The position numbers and the translations under genes are program-made. A stretch of 64,000 bases of DNA, from NCBI RefSeq assembly GCF_900104625.1, contig NZ_FNVZ01000002.1, positions 39,754 through 103,753 on the forward strand, in the 5' to 3' direction. The notes under the pieces are model-generated. The model worked only from the letters and a program-made list of their open reading frames with translations. It did no database searches and was not told the DNA's origin. Positions 8,572 through 17,315 of the stretch are shown in pieces (position 1 is the first letter of the stretch; every line of letters begins with the position of its first letter). Source of the stretch: Leptotrichia massiliensis (GTDB lineage Bacteria; Fusobacteriota; Fusobacteriia; Fusobacteriales; Leptotrichiaceae).

Positions 8572-8599
8572 TGAGCCATTTAATTTTCTAAACAGCTCA
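8572..8599 (-). terminator. Terminator of the D-Ala-D-Ala carboxypeptidase gene
   Basis: TGAGC (8572-8576) pairs with GCTCA (8595-8599), with weaker inner pairing. On the minus strand the hairpin follows the dac stop codon by about 20 bases and runs into TTTTTTG. Confidence 0.55.
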
Positions 8600-8618
8600 A
8601 CTTTTATTTTTAAAATTT

Positions 8619-10103
8619 TTATGCTAATCCAAAAGTTATAAATCTCAATATTTTTCCAAATAATGATAATTGTTTATAATCATTTTGTGCTACAATATCA
8701 ACTGTTCCCACAACTTTATCATCATTTGATAACACTTCAAGCTTCCCAATTACATCGCCTTTGGCAATCCCTTCTTTTTCAGCGGTAACTTCTAAATCTT
8801 TTATTTTAAATTTATAATTTGTATTATCAAGTTGATACACATTACTCGATAAAATACCTTTTATTTCTTTTTTTTCTGCATTTTTAATTTTAAATTTGCT
8901 TCCGATTTCTTGTCCTTCTTTGTAAACTGGTATCATACGTCCTTCTAGCTTTGTAAATTCTTGCTTTTGATCTTCGGTTCTTGCATCATCAGTTTTGTTT
9001 CCAAGTGTAACTGATATAATTTCCAAATTACCAATTTTACTCGAAACAATCATATTATACCCAGCTTGTGCATGAAATCCTGTTTTCAATCCATAAATTC
9101 CAAATTTATCAAGTAAATGATTTCTATTGTTATAGACTACATCTTCTCCTTCTGAATTTTGCAATACAAGTTCAGATTCTTTCATCCATGCTCTTAATCT
9201 TTCATCTCTTACAGCTCTTCTTCCAAGCAAATACATGTCATAAGCTGTTGAAATATCCATATTTTTATTAGTCATCGAAGTCGGCAATCCTGCTGGAGTA
9301 TAATAACGTGTATCATTCATTCCAAGCTCTCTTGCTTTATCATTCATTAATTTTACGAAATTATCAAGATTCCCTTTTGAAATATGATGTGCCACCAAAT
9401 ATGCAGCATTATTTGCTGAATAGATAATTTCTGCACGAAGCAAGTCTTTTAATGTATAACAATCTCCAGCTTTAGCATTTAACCAGCTTCCTCCCATATT
9501 TACTATTTGTGGTGTAAAACATACTTTATCATCTAATTTTGCGTTACCTCTATCAACTTGATCAAGTGCTACAAGAATATTCATAACTTTTGTAAGTGAC
9601 GCAATGGGATGTTTTTGTCTTGACATTTTTTCCTTCAAAACATTTCCATCTGTCGTTGCAATAAATTTTATAACTTCACCATAATAGTGCGAAACTCCTT
9701 CATGCTCATGTTCTATTGCCTGCACAAGTTTTTTCTTTGGTACTGTTTTATCATCTTTTTTAGCTGTCTTATTTTTATCATTTTCTTTTTCTTTATTATT
9801 TTTTGAACCTGTTTGATTCTCAAAATTTTCACCAATTTCTTCAGACTGTAATGTATGGTTTTTCTTTTTACTATGTCTAGAATGCTTTTCATTTCCCCGT
9901 TTTGTTGCCTGCTCAATTTCATTAGATCCTGTATTTTCTTTTGCAGTTGAGCTTGTTGAACTTTTAGACTTTTCTTCTCTAACAGTAACATTACTTTCTT
10001 TTGGAGACACTGTACCTGTTTCTTGCTCTCCTTCCGCATAAACTAAAGCTGCAAATAACGCTAATACTCCCAAAACCAAAACTCTTTTTACTTTCTTATA
10101 CAT
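8619..10103 (-). CDS. D-alanyl-D-alanine carboxypeptidase (DacA/DacF family, S11)
   Basis: This 494-residue periplasmic enzyme trims the terminal D-Ala of peptidoglycan stem peptides. The signal peptide is residues 1-23 (ending VYA-EGE). Residues about 25-125 are an Asn/Lys/Glu/Ser-rich disordered linker not usual in this family. The catalytic motifs follow: SLTK (Ser169, Lys172), SAN (229-231) and KTG (341-343). A C-terminal beta-rich PBP5_C-like domain ends with a hydrophobic stretch (LFGKILRFITFGLA) that looks like an amphipathic membrane anchor. A single gene with its own terminator. Confidence 0.93.
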   Translation of the reverse strand: MYKKVKRVLVLGVLALFAALVYAEGEQETGTVSPKESNVTVREEKSKSSTSSTAKENTGSNEIEQATKRGNEKHSRHSKKKNHTLQSEEIGENFENQTGSKNNKEKENDKNKTAKKDDKTVPKKKLVQAIEHEHEGVSHYYGEVIKFIATTDGNVLKEKMSRQKHPIASLTKVMNILVALDQVDRGNAKLDDKVCFTPQIVNMGGSWLNAKAGDCYTLKDLLRAEIIYSANNAAYLVAHHISKGNLDNFVKLMNDKARELGMNDTRYYTPAGLPTSMTNKNMDISTAYDMYLLGRRAVRDERLRAWMKESELVLQNSEGEDVVYNNRNHLLDKFGIYGLKTGFHAQAGYNMIVSSKIGNLEIISVTLGNKTDDARTEDQKQEFTKLEGRMIPVYKEGQEIGSKFKIKNAEKKEIKGILSSNVYQLDNTNYKFKIKDLEVTAEKEGIAKGDVIGKLEVLSNDDKVVGTVDIVAQNDYKQLSLFGKILRFITFGLA

Positions 10104-10182
10104 TCTTTTCCTTTCTATCTATATTTTTTTAAAAATTATTCAATTATCTAACAATCTAAAAATTTTTTCTATGATTAATTTC

Positions 10183-10842
10183 TTAATTACCAACTTTGCT
10201 ATTTTTCAAATTATCTAAATTATATTTACAATAATCTCGAATTTCACATATATCACACTTAGGTCTTCTAGCAACGCATTTATCACGTCCATGTAAAATC
10301 ATATAATGTGAATATACAAACCAATGTTTTTTAGGAAGTAGCTTCATTAATTCCCGCTCAATAATTTCAGGATTGTCACTTTTTACAAATCCTATGAGAT
10401 TTGACAATCTTTTAACATGAGTATCTACAACAATTCCTTCTCGAATATTCCACAGTTCCCCTAAAACTACATTTGCTGTTTTTCTCCCTACACCTGGTAA
10501 CTTTATTAATTTTTCCAGTTCTTTTGGAATCACATCGTTATATTTTTCCAACATCATTTCAGCATTTAATTTTATATTTTTTGCCTTATTTTTATAAAAT
10601 CCAGTTGATTTTATATATTTTTCCAGCGTTCCCAAATTCATTTCTCTTATGTCTTTTGGCTCTCTTACAACTTTAAATAGTTCCTTTGTAACAATGTTTA
10701 CTCGTGCATCAGTACACTGAGCTGACAAAATTACTGCAACCATTAGTTGATAAGGAGTTTCAAATTCCAAAGCAGCTTTTGGAACACCAAATTTTTTTTC
10801 TAATATTGGGAATACTTTTTTCAATCTTTCCTTTTTTGTCAT
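10183..10842 (-). CDS. nth: Endonuclease III
   Basis: This 219-residue DNA glycosylase/AP lyase removes oxidised pyrimidines in base-excision repair. The helix-hairpin-helix LPGVGRKTANVV contains catalytic Lys121, and the catalytic Asp140 lies in VVDTHVKRL. The 4Fe-4S loop is complete: Cys189-x6-Cys196-x2-Cys199-x5-Cys205. The ATG follows AGAGGTAAA. It lies between the dac gene and a TraX-family gene on the same strand. Confidence 0.97.
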   Translation of the reverse strand: MTKKERLKKVFPILEKKFGVPKAALEFETPYQLMVAVILSAQCTDARVNIVTKELFKVVREPKDIREMNLGTLEKYIKSTGFYKNKAKNIKLNAEMMLEKYNDVIPKELEKLIKLPGVGRKTANVVLGELWNIREGIVVDTHVKRLSNLIGFVKSDNPEIIERELMKLLPKKHWFVYSHYMILHGRDKCVARRPKCDICEIRDYCKYNLDNLKNSKVGN

Positions 10843-10876
10843 TTTACCTCTCCAAAAACTTATAAAATTATTTTTT

Positions 10877-11533
10877 CTAAAAAAACTTTATTATCCCTAA
10901 AATAAAAAAATGTATTGGATAAAATAAATAAAAAAAGTATTTTATGTTTCTTCCTTTTTCCCCATTATACAAAAAAATAAAAATTAATGAAATTAATGAA
11001 AAAATCTGTGTATGAACAATTTGAAAAACATTTGGAAAAACCAAATTAAAAATATTTAAAGTGAGAAAACTGATTAATATTTTAAGATTATTATTCCTAA
11101 AAATATTAAAAATCATTATTAATAGAATTCCATACGCACCATAATCAAGATTAATTTTCTGAGAAAAATACAATATAAATATGATTAAAATAGCTTTTAT
11201 AATTTTCATAAATGGTTCTTTTATCCAGCTCTTTTTTAAATTTAAAATACAAATTGTAAAAAGTCCCAAAAATAATGTAAAAAATATATTTATATCCCTA
11301 CCATCTGCACATAAAATAAAAAGACCCTGAATAACTACCGCAAAGCAAAATAATCGCAGCAAATACTTTTTCAAATTCCGAGTATGTACATACCCTTCAT
11401 TCAACGTAAAAGCAAATATTGGAAAGGAAAGCCTTCCAATAACTCTCAGAATCTCACTTCCACCAATCATAACCTGATAATGATCTACAAACATCGTGAT
11501 TAATCCAATTATTTTTAATATAAATAAACTCAA
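10877..11533 (-). CDS. TraX-family membrane protein
   Basis: A polytopic membrane protein with about seven or eight helices. The family hallmark is at the start, LKIIGLITMFVDHYQVMIGG, followed by RVIGRLSFPIFAFTLNEGY. TraX acetylates F-pilin in F plasmids; chromosomal relatives are putative acyltransferases of unknown substrate. No ATG exists at the N-terminus. A TTG at 11533 sits five bases after AGGAG and is preferred over the TTG at 11551, which has no ribosome site. No conjugation genes are nearby, so a role in pili is not supported. Confidence 0.8.
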   Translation of the reverse strand: MSLFILKIIGLITMFVDHYQVMIGGSEILRVIGRLSFPIFAFTLNEGYVHTRNLKKYLLRLFCFAVVIQGLFILCADGRDINIFFTLFLGLFTICILNLKKSWIKEPFMKIIKAILIIFILYFSQKINLDYGAYGILLIMIFNIFRNNNLKILISFLTLNIFNLVFPNVFQIVHTQIFSLISLIFIFLYNGEKGRNIKYFFYLFYPIHFFILGIIKFF

Positions 11534-11737
11534 ATCATCTCCTAAATCCAATTATTTACATTTTAAAAATTTTTATTCTTTAACTTTTAAAAATAATAAA
11601 TTTAATTTAATTTTAAAAAACTATGCTTTTATTATTTATGAAAGCCTTTATTTTAACAAATTTTATAAAATTCATTATATTTAATCATATCATTTTTTCA
11701 ATCTAATTTCAAGAATTTTTTTGTCAAAAAAAAGAGA

Positions 11738-11767
11738 CTGTTTCATAAAATTAGTATTATGAGACAG
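11738..11767 (-). terminator. Terminator of the ahpC operon
   Basis: CTGTTTCATAA (11738-11748) pairs with TTATGAGACAG (11757-11767), with one wobble. On the minus strand it is followed by TTTTTTTT. It lies about 85 bases after the stop of the AhpF N-domain gene. Confidence 0.75.
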
Positions 11768-11850
11768 CCACTTTTTATACAAGTTTAATTTTTTCTCCCA
11801 AATTTTTAGATAAATCAAGTTTCTTTATTTTGTTTTTATATTTTGCATAA

Positions 11851-12483
11851 TTATGCGTTGGCAACAAGCGTTATTAATTCTTCAATAGTTTTTGCACCAA
11901 CTGATTTTTGTTCTCCATTTATAAATACAACTGGTACTGCCTGAATATCTTTTTCTTTTGCTTCTTCAAAAAATACTGCACTGTCTACCATTGTTGTTGT
12001 AATATTTTTATTATTTGTTGAAATTAGGTTTAAAGCTTGAACTACATCTGGACAATGTGTACATGATAATGAAATAAATGTTTCAATGTTTACAGGCTTA
12101 TTAACTGATTCAACTTTTGAAAGCTGCTCTCCTTCCAGTTTTTTCCCAAGTCCTGCAAGTCCCAAAACTGCTAGAATAAAGCTGTTAAATTCATGTCCTC
12201 CAGGAATACCTGAAAAATTAATTCCAGTATTTTCCCCATCTTTTAAAATTGTAAAAGATGTTGGACGAGTAAGGTTTGCTTTTTCTAAGTCAGCCTTATC
12301 ATTGTCAAATGATTTTTTTACATAGTTTACTTTTCCAGAAATTGCATCAACTTCTTGTAAGAAGCTATCTAATTCAGCTGATTTTTCACTATCATTCAAA
12401 AATGCAACTAATTCAATATTTCCATTAATTTTATCAAAATAACCTTTTAACTGTTCTACAATATTACTATCTAATAAAGCCAT
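11851..12483 (-). CDS. Stand-alone AhpF N-terminal domain (peroxiredoxin reductant)
   Basis: The 210 residues match the N-terminal double-thioredoxin-fold half of AhpF. There is a first, redox-inactive fold, then the second fold with SLSCTHCPDVVQALNLIS, where Cys141 and Cys144 form the dithiol, and a cis-Pro segment (AVPVVFING). In E. coli this domain passes electrons from the flavin part of AhpF to AhpC. Here the thioredoxin-reductase half is missing, so a separate TrxB-like enzyme must reduce it. It is 34 bases downstream of ahpC in the same operon. Confidence 0.9.
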   Translation of the reverse strand: MALLDSNIVEQLKGYFDKINGNIELVAFLNDSEKSAELDSFLQEVDAISGKVNYVKKSFDNDKADLEKANLTRPTSFTILKDGENTGINFSGIPGGHEFNSFILAVLGLAGLGKKLEGEQLSKVESVNKPVNIETFISLSCTHCPDVVQALNLISTNNKNITTTMVDSAVFFEEAKEKDIQAVPVVFINGEQKSVGAKTIEELITLVANA

Positions 12484-12517
12484 TTTACCTCCTTTTAATT
12501 TATTAAGTTTAAAATTA

Positions 12518-13084
12518 TTAAATTTTACCTACTAAATCTAATCCTGGTTTTAAAGTAGCTTCTCCTTCTTTCCATTTTGCTGGACAAACTAATCCTGGGT
12601 TATCAGCTACGAATTTTGCAGCTTTTGCTCTTCTTACTAATTCTGATGCATCTCTTCCGATTCCTTCGTCATTTACTTCATAAGCAACGATTTTCCCTTC
12701 AGGATTTACGATAAATGTTCCTCTGAATGCAAGTCCACTTTCTTCGTTTAATACTTCAAATTCTCTTGAAATAGCTTTTGTAGGATCTCCAATCATTGCA
12801 TATTTAACTTTTCCGATTGCTTCTGAGTGATCGTGCCATGCTTTGTGAGTAAAGTGAGTATCAGTACTTACTGAATAAACATTAAATCCTAATTTTTCCA
12901 ATTCTTCTCTATGGTCTTCTAAATCTTCCAATTCAGTTGGACACACAAATGTAAAGTCAGCTGGATAAAATACGAAAACATTCCATTTTCCTAACATATC
13001 CTTTTCAAAGCTCACTTCTTTAAATTCTTCGTTTTGATAAGCTTGAGCTGTAAAATTTTCAATTTTTTTTCCTATTAACGACAT
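12518..13084 (-). CDS. ahpC: Alkyl hydroperoxide reductase subunit C (2-Cys peroxiredoxin)
   Basis: The 188-residue enzyme reduces H2O2 and organic peroxides. Peroxidatic Cys48 lies in [17 protein letters not shown], and the resolving Cys (about 167) in [15 protein letters not shown]. Length and sequence match AhpC/Prx1 closely. The ATG follows TAGGAGGAAG. It is the first gene of a two-gene operon with the stand-alone AhpF N-domain, driven by a strong promoter at 13152-13179 and ended by a terminator. Confidence 0.97.
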   Translation of the reverse strand: MSLIGKKIENFTAQAYQNEEFKEVSFEKDMLGKWNVFVFYPADFTFVCPTELEDLEDHREELEKLGFNVYSVSTDTHFTHKAWHDHSEAIGKVKYAMIGDPTKAISREFEVLNEESGLAFRGTFIVNPEGKIVAYEVNDEGIGRDASELVRRAKAAKFVADNPGLVCPAKWKEGEATLKPGLDLVGKI

Positions 13085-13151
13085 AACTTCCTCCTAATTT
13101 AATAATATTATTGTTTTTAATTTGAAATGATTACAAATATTTCTTGATTAC

Positions 13152-13179
13152 ATTATACCATAAAAAATTATTTTGTCAA
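13152..13179 (-). promoter_or_regulatory. Strong promoter of the ahpC operon
   Basis: On the minus strand TTGACA (13174-13179) is followed after 16 bases by TGG-TATAAT (TATAAT at 13152-13157), an extended -10. Downstream there is a direct repeat GTAATCA about 10 bases apart that could bind a regulator. A clear PerR box was not found. Confidence 0.7.
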
Positions 13180-13254
13180 ATAAAATTTAATGTTTGTATT
13201 TCAAAGAAATTATGATAAAATTTTATAAGAATAAAAATAAAAAGTGAGGATAAT

Positions 13255-13944
13255 ATGTATAAAGTATTAATCGCAGACGATAATAAACAAATTGTTTCTA
13301 TACTGTCAGAATACTGTAAAAAAAATAATTTTACTGTAAGTACTGTTTTTGATGGGGAAACGGCATTAAAGGAAATTGAAGAAAATGAGTTTGATATAAT
13401 ACTTTTGGATGTAATGATGCCAAAAAAAGATGGTTTTGATGTATGCAGGCAAGTGCGTACTTTTTCAAATGTTCCAATTATAATGATTACAGCACGTGGA
13501 GAAGATTATGAAAAAATAATGGGACTGGAAATAGGGGCAGATGACTATATAGTAAAACCTTTCTCGCCTGGAGAGATAATTGCAAGAATAAATGCAATTT
13601 TACGTAGAATAACACCTAAAAATGATGAAAGTACAAAAATTTTTACATTTGATAATCTTGAGATTGATTTGAATAATTTTACGGTAAAGATAAACGATGA
13701 AATAATTTCGTTGACTAAGAAAGAAATAGAAATTTTATGGACTCTTGCAACAAATCAGAACAAAGTTTTTACAAGAGAAAATTTGTTGGACTTAATATGG
13801 GGATTTGATTATTTTGGAGAAAGCCGTACTGTCGATACGCATATAAAAAGACTTCGTGCAAAGCTTGACAATTATAAGCATGAGAAATGGAATATTAAGA
13901 CAATTTGGGGAGTTGGCTATAAATTTGATATTTTAGAAAAATAA
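13255..13944 (+). CDS. OmpR/PhoB-family response regulator (orphan)
   Basis: This 229-residue protein has a receiver domain (about 1-115) with the acidic pocket DD (residues 8-9), phospho-acceptor Asp in LLDVMMPKKDG, the Thr in MITARGED and the Lys in DDYIVKPF. A winged-helix DNA-binding domain follows (about 130-225, ending TIWGVGYKF). The ATG follows GTGAGG. No histidine kinase gene is adjacent; the next gene is a YoaK-like membrane protein. The kinase must be elsewhere, so the signal is unknown. It is divergent from ahpC. Confidence 0.93.
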   Translation: MYKVLIADDNKQIVSILSEYCKKNNFTVSTVFDGETALKEIEENEFDIILLDVMMPKKDGFDVCRQVRTFSNVPIIMITARGEDYEKIMGLEIGADDYIVKPFSPGEIIARINAILRRITPKNDESTKIFTFDNLEIDLNNFTVKINDEIISLTKKEIEILWTLATNQNKVFTRENLLDLIWGFDYFGESRTVDTHIKRLRAKLDNYKHEKWNIKTIWGVGYKFDILEK

Positions 13945-14014
13945 CTTTCTTAATAAATCATTGAATAAAAAATGTGAGGTTCAAAAAAATAAAAAAGGAG
14001 TGAAGTTTTTTAAA

Positions 14015-14704
14015 ATGGGTAAAAGAATAAAAAAGATTTTTTTTAATGGAGAGGAGTATCCGCCAGAGACATTTAGATTAGGAATGATGCTGTGCATGGT
14101 TGGAGGATTTATGGACGCATATACTTTTGTTACACGTGGAAAGGTACTTGCTAATGCACAGACAGGAAATGTTGTTTATCTTGCTATAAATTTACAAAGG
14201 GGAGATTTTGGAAAAGCCTTTAATTATTTTATGCCTATTCTGGTTTTCACATTTGGAATATTATTTACTGAATTTATTAGAGTAAAATTTGAAAAACATA
14301 GAATTTTTAGATGGCAGCAAATTGTTATATTTTATCAAGTTATAATAATGTTTTTTATTTCATTCATTCCAAGTGGAAATTGGAATATTGTTGTAAATAT
14401 GATTATGTCGTTTATTGCCGCAATTCAATATCAAGGATTTAGAAAAATTAGGGGACTGGCAGGAGCGACAACAATGTGCACTGGGAATTTACGAAGCGGA
14501 ATGGAGAACTTATTTAAATATATAAATACAGAAAACAAGTCGTATTTACAAAATTTCTGGATATATTTAGGATTAGATGGATTTTTCTTTATTGGGGCAA
14601 TGCTTTGTGTAGTTTTAGTGAAAATATATGGTATAGGAGCGTTGCTTGCTTGCTGTATTTTACTGGTTGCGGTGTTTATTATAATGTTTAAGGAGACTAT
14701 TTAA
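14015..14704 (+). CDS. YoaK/DUF1275-family membrane protein
   Basis: About 229 residues with six predicted helices. The family signature is clear: MVGGFMDAYTFVTRGKVLANAQTGNVV in pieces (GGFMDAYTF, ANAQTGNVV), plus a second half with IQYQGFRK and TMCTGNLRSG. DUF1275 proteins are integral membrane proteins of unknown transport or sensory role. The start at 14015 (ATG after AAAAAAGGAGTG) is preferred to an upstream TTG at 13961 that lacks a ribosome site. It follows the response regulator by 70 bases and is probably co-transcribed. Confidence 0.85.
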   Translation: MGKRIKKIFFNGEEYPPETFRLGMMLCMVGGFMDAYTFVTRGKVLANAQTGNVVYLAINLQRGDFGKAFNYFMPILVFTFGILFTEFIRVKFEKHRIFRWQQIVIFYQVIIMFFISFIPSGNWNIVVNMIMSFIAAIQYQGFRKIRGLAGATTMCTGNLRSGMENLFKYINTENKSYLQNFWIYLGLDGFFFIGAMLCVVLVKIYGIGALLACCILLVAVFIIMFKETI

Positions 14705-14831
14705 ATCCTGCCTTAGAGGCAAAATTGATTGAAAGGACGATTCCCGACAAACCTAATAGTAAAAATCAGAAATACAGGAAATCGGAAAGAATTATTAAAT
14801 GATAAAAGGGATTGGAAAGGTGGTAAAAATA

Positions 14832-16010
14832 ATGAATCTTATAGATAAAAATACCAAAGTTTACTATATTAGCACCTTTTTACTATTTTTAGCTTCCACA
14901 ATGCCACATTCCATTCTGACTGTACTTTTTCTGAAAAAAGGCTTGTTAATGTCGCAGATTGTGCTAATGCAGTCTTTTTTTAACCTTTCAATGATTATTT
15001 TTGAGATTCCAAGCGGAGTAATGTCGGATTTATATTCAAGGAAAAAAGTTTATATTTTATCATTAGTTACCTTGGTTATAACGTTTTTTCTGATTATTTT
15101 TTCCAAAAGCCTATTTTGGTTATCGGTGGCATATGTAATATATGGGGGAGCAAATGCACTGGAAACTGGAACAATTGATGTAGTTTTAATAAATAGTTTG
15201 AAAAATAATGAAACTGGATTGCAAAAATTCTTAAAATATCAAAAGCAAATTTCGACTTTTTCTTCTATTTTAGGTTCAGGAATAGGATTTTTACTTTATT
15301 TTAAGATAGGTGTAAATATTTATTTTATTTCTATTACTTTGATACTTCTCAATATATTTCTAACAACTTTATTTTTTTCCGATGAGAATAAAAAAGCAAA
15401 TGAAAATATAAACTTTCAAATTTTTAAAAGGCATATAGCCGAGTGCATTTCTGAATTGAAAGAAAAAAGAGTAATGAAATATTATTTTATATTCTTTGGA
15501 ATTATACAAATTTTTATCCAAAGCCATTTTCAGTTATGGCAAAAACTTTTTTTAGATAAAGGAATTGGAGAAAAGAATTTTTTTGTTATGTATGTACTGT
15601 TTCAAATAATTGTGATTATCGCATATAATACGAATATTTTAATGATAACTGCAAAAAAGTTATATTTACTCCTAATTTTAATATTTTTATTGACAATAAA
15701 TATAATAATTTTAAAAAATAACCTTATATTTACAGGAATATATTTAATATTGTGTACAATTTTTTTTATAATTAACTATTATTTTGAATTTCACTTTAAT
15801 AAAATCCTGTCAAAAGAAAAAATAAGTGCAATAACTTCTATGAAGTCTTTTTTTTCAAGGATTTTCTCATTCGGAACATTATTTATTTCCAGTTTATTAT
15901 TAAGAAAAATTAGTGTTGTTAATTTATTTGCGATAAATGTTACAGTTGTTATTTTTGTGGTTATGTATTTAATTTTTAGAATTAACAGATCTATTCGAAT
16001 CAAGACGTAA
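14832..16010 (+). CDS. MFS transporter
   Basis: About 392 residues with roughly twelve hydrophobic helices. The major-facilitator loop 2-3 motif appears as SGVMSDLYSRKKVYI, and IFEIPSGV precedes it. This layout is common in drug-efflux or siderophore-type MFS proteins of Firmicutes, but the substrate cannot be read. Two starts are possible: ATG 14799, and ATG 14832 with AAAGGTGG eight bases upstream, which is preferred. It lies after the YoaK-like gene with a 130-base gap. Confidence 0.8.
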   Translation: MNLIDKNTKVYYISTFLLFLASTMPHSILTVLFLKKGLLMSQIVLMQSFFNLSMIIFEIPSGVMSDLYSRKKVYILSLVTLVITFFLIIFSKSLFWLSVAYVIYGGANALETGTIDVVLINSLKNNETGLQKFLKYQKQISTFSSILGSGIGFLLYFKIGVNIYFISITLILLNIFLTTLFFSDENKKANENINFQIFKRHIAECISELKEKRVMKYYFIFFGIIQIFIQSHFQLWQKLFLDKGIGEKNFFVMYVLFQIIVIIAYNTNILMITAKKLYLLLILIFLLTINIIILKNNLIFTGIYLILCTIFFIINYYFEFHFNKILSKEKISAITSMKSFFSRIFSFGTLFISSLLLRKISVVNLFAINVTVVIFVVMYLIFRINRSIRIKT

Positions 16011-16023
16011 AATAATACTGGTT

Positions 16024-16324
16024 ATGAAAATAATAAATAATGTTGAAAGAATAAAAAACTTAAAGAAGAAAAGATGTTTAGGGTATTTTTATATAAAAAA
16101 AGACAATACTGATATTCAATTCAATGTTTCTGAAGAAGAAATAAAGAAAAAATTCGATAAAAACATTTGATAGACTAAATGAAGCTAAAAATCAAAATCC
16201 AGAAATTAAAGTAATATATGAATTTCCAAAGGAAGAGGCAAAAACCAAATTTACTGACTGGCTGGATAGAAATTCAGGATATCAAAATATAATAGATGAA
16301 ATCAGAGTTAGACCAGAAAAATGA
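16024..16324 (+). pseudogene. Frameshifted small gene
   Basis: Frame 1 starts at ATG 16024 and ends at TGA 16168-16170 (48 codons, ending EEEIKKKFDKNI). The adjacent +1 frame is open from 16145 to the stop at 16322-16324 and continues a similar protein (TFDRLNEAKNQNPEIKVIYE ... GYQNIIDEIRVRPEK). Joining them near the GATAAAAACATTTG tract gives about 100 residues of consistent style. This suggests a one-base indel in a poly-A run, either a real mutation or a sequencing error. Function unknown. It overlaps the next gene's first codons. Confidence 0.5.
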
Positions 16325-17072
16325 AATTGAAAGGATATTTAAATTTATGGAAAATAAAGAAAGAACTATCAGAATATACAGAAAAGTAGATGTAAATGAA
16401 ACGATGGAAGAAAGGCATAAAAAAGTTATGGAAGGACTGTCGAAACTGGAAGCTCCTTTAGGATTGAAAGATAGTAAAATTCCAGAAACACCTGACTTTG
16501 GGACAGAATTAATATGTTTTTATGATGCTAAAAATGTTAAAACTAAAGGAGTTTCAATAGAAGGTTCATATGATTGGAGAGATGAAAGGATGTTATCGGC
16601 ATGTTGGGATAAGTTACATTATGAATTTAAGACAACATACAAGTTGATAGACTATAAAAAAATAATATATGAAGATCTTCCAAAGGTGATAAATGTTTTT
16701 GATCCTTATGTTGCTGATTTATATGTAGCTTATAATGGTGCTTATGAGGAAGGAAGAACTCCGGAAACAAGAACTTATGGAGAAAGTATAAATCCTGAAT
16801 TTTTAAAACTGAAGGAGAAAAATTGTAACATAGGAATGCTGGGAGATGTATTATTTACATTATCTCCAGTGATGTACTTCAATGAAGAGAGTTACAGTAA
16901 GCTAATAAAAATACCTAAGGAAGAGCTTTTGATAAAACTTAAGAATAAAGCGAAGGGAGTCCTGTTACTTGAAAAGGGTATATACATTATTTTTAATGAC
17001 AAGGCAGATATTACTTATGAAGAATTTGTAGAAATGAATAATATATTTAAGCCATTAATGGGATTAATTTAA
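16296..17072 (+). CDS. Hypothetical protein, 258 residues (possible immunity-type protein)
   Basis: No family was identified. The soluble protein lacks a signal peptide and contains aromatic-rich segments such as VSIEGSYDWRDERMLSACWD and DPYVADLYVAYNGAYEEG. The ATG at 16296 has a poor ribosome site; the ATG at 16347 (MENKERTIRIYRK) follows GAAAGG and may be the real start. The upstream frameshifted gene overlaps it. Size and style recall immunity proteins of polymorphic-toxin systems, but no toxin gene is in reach, so this is speculative. Confidence 0.6.
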   Translation: MKSELDQKNEIERIFKFMENKERTIRIYRKVDVNETMEERHKKVMEGLSKLEAPLGLKDSKIPETPDFGTELICFYDAKNVKTKGVSIEGSYDWRDERMLSACWDKLHYEFKTTYKLIDYKKIIYEDLPKVINVFDPYVADLYVAYNGAYEEGRTPETRTYGESINPEFLKLKEKNCNIGMLGDVLFTLSPVMYFNEESYSKLIKIPKEELLIKLKNKAKGVLLLEKGIYIIFNDKADITYEEFVEMNNIFKPLMGLI

Positions 17073-17239
17073 AATATAATTACATATAATTTGAATTTTT
17101 AAAACAACTTTTTACCCCAATAAATTTCAAAAAATATTTATTTAATTTCTTAAATTAATTTTTTTAAAAAACAGCAAAAATAGTTTCAATTTTTCAAATT
17201 CTCCAGTTGTTCCAGTTCACTCTACTCTCTATCTAAAAA

Positions 17240-17273
17240 GGGAGAAAATAAACAAATTCTGAATATTTCTCCC
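17240..17273 (-). terminator. Terminator of the ATPase/GTPase/binding-protein operon
   Basis: GGGAGAAAATA (17240-17250) pairs with TATTTCTCCC (17264-17273), with one bulged A. On the minus strand it is followed by TTTTT and lies about 45 bases after the ATPase stop codon. Confidence 0.65.
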
Positions 17274-17315
17274 TAATTTACTTTTATTATTAATTTTTAA
17301 AAACAAATTTCTTGA

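Noticed and set aside
9713..10039. 108-codon minus-strand frame overlapping the dac gene
   Set aside because: It is a frame shadow of the Lys/Asn-rich linker of the carboxypeptidase; composition is explained by low-complexity A-rich DNA.
10877..11533. Conjugation locus suggested by the TraX-family gene
   Set aside because: No other conjugation genes are nearby; chromosomal TraX-like proteins are common and unrelated to transfer.
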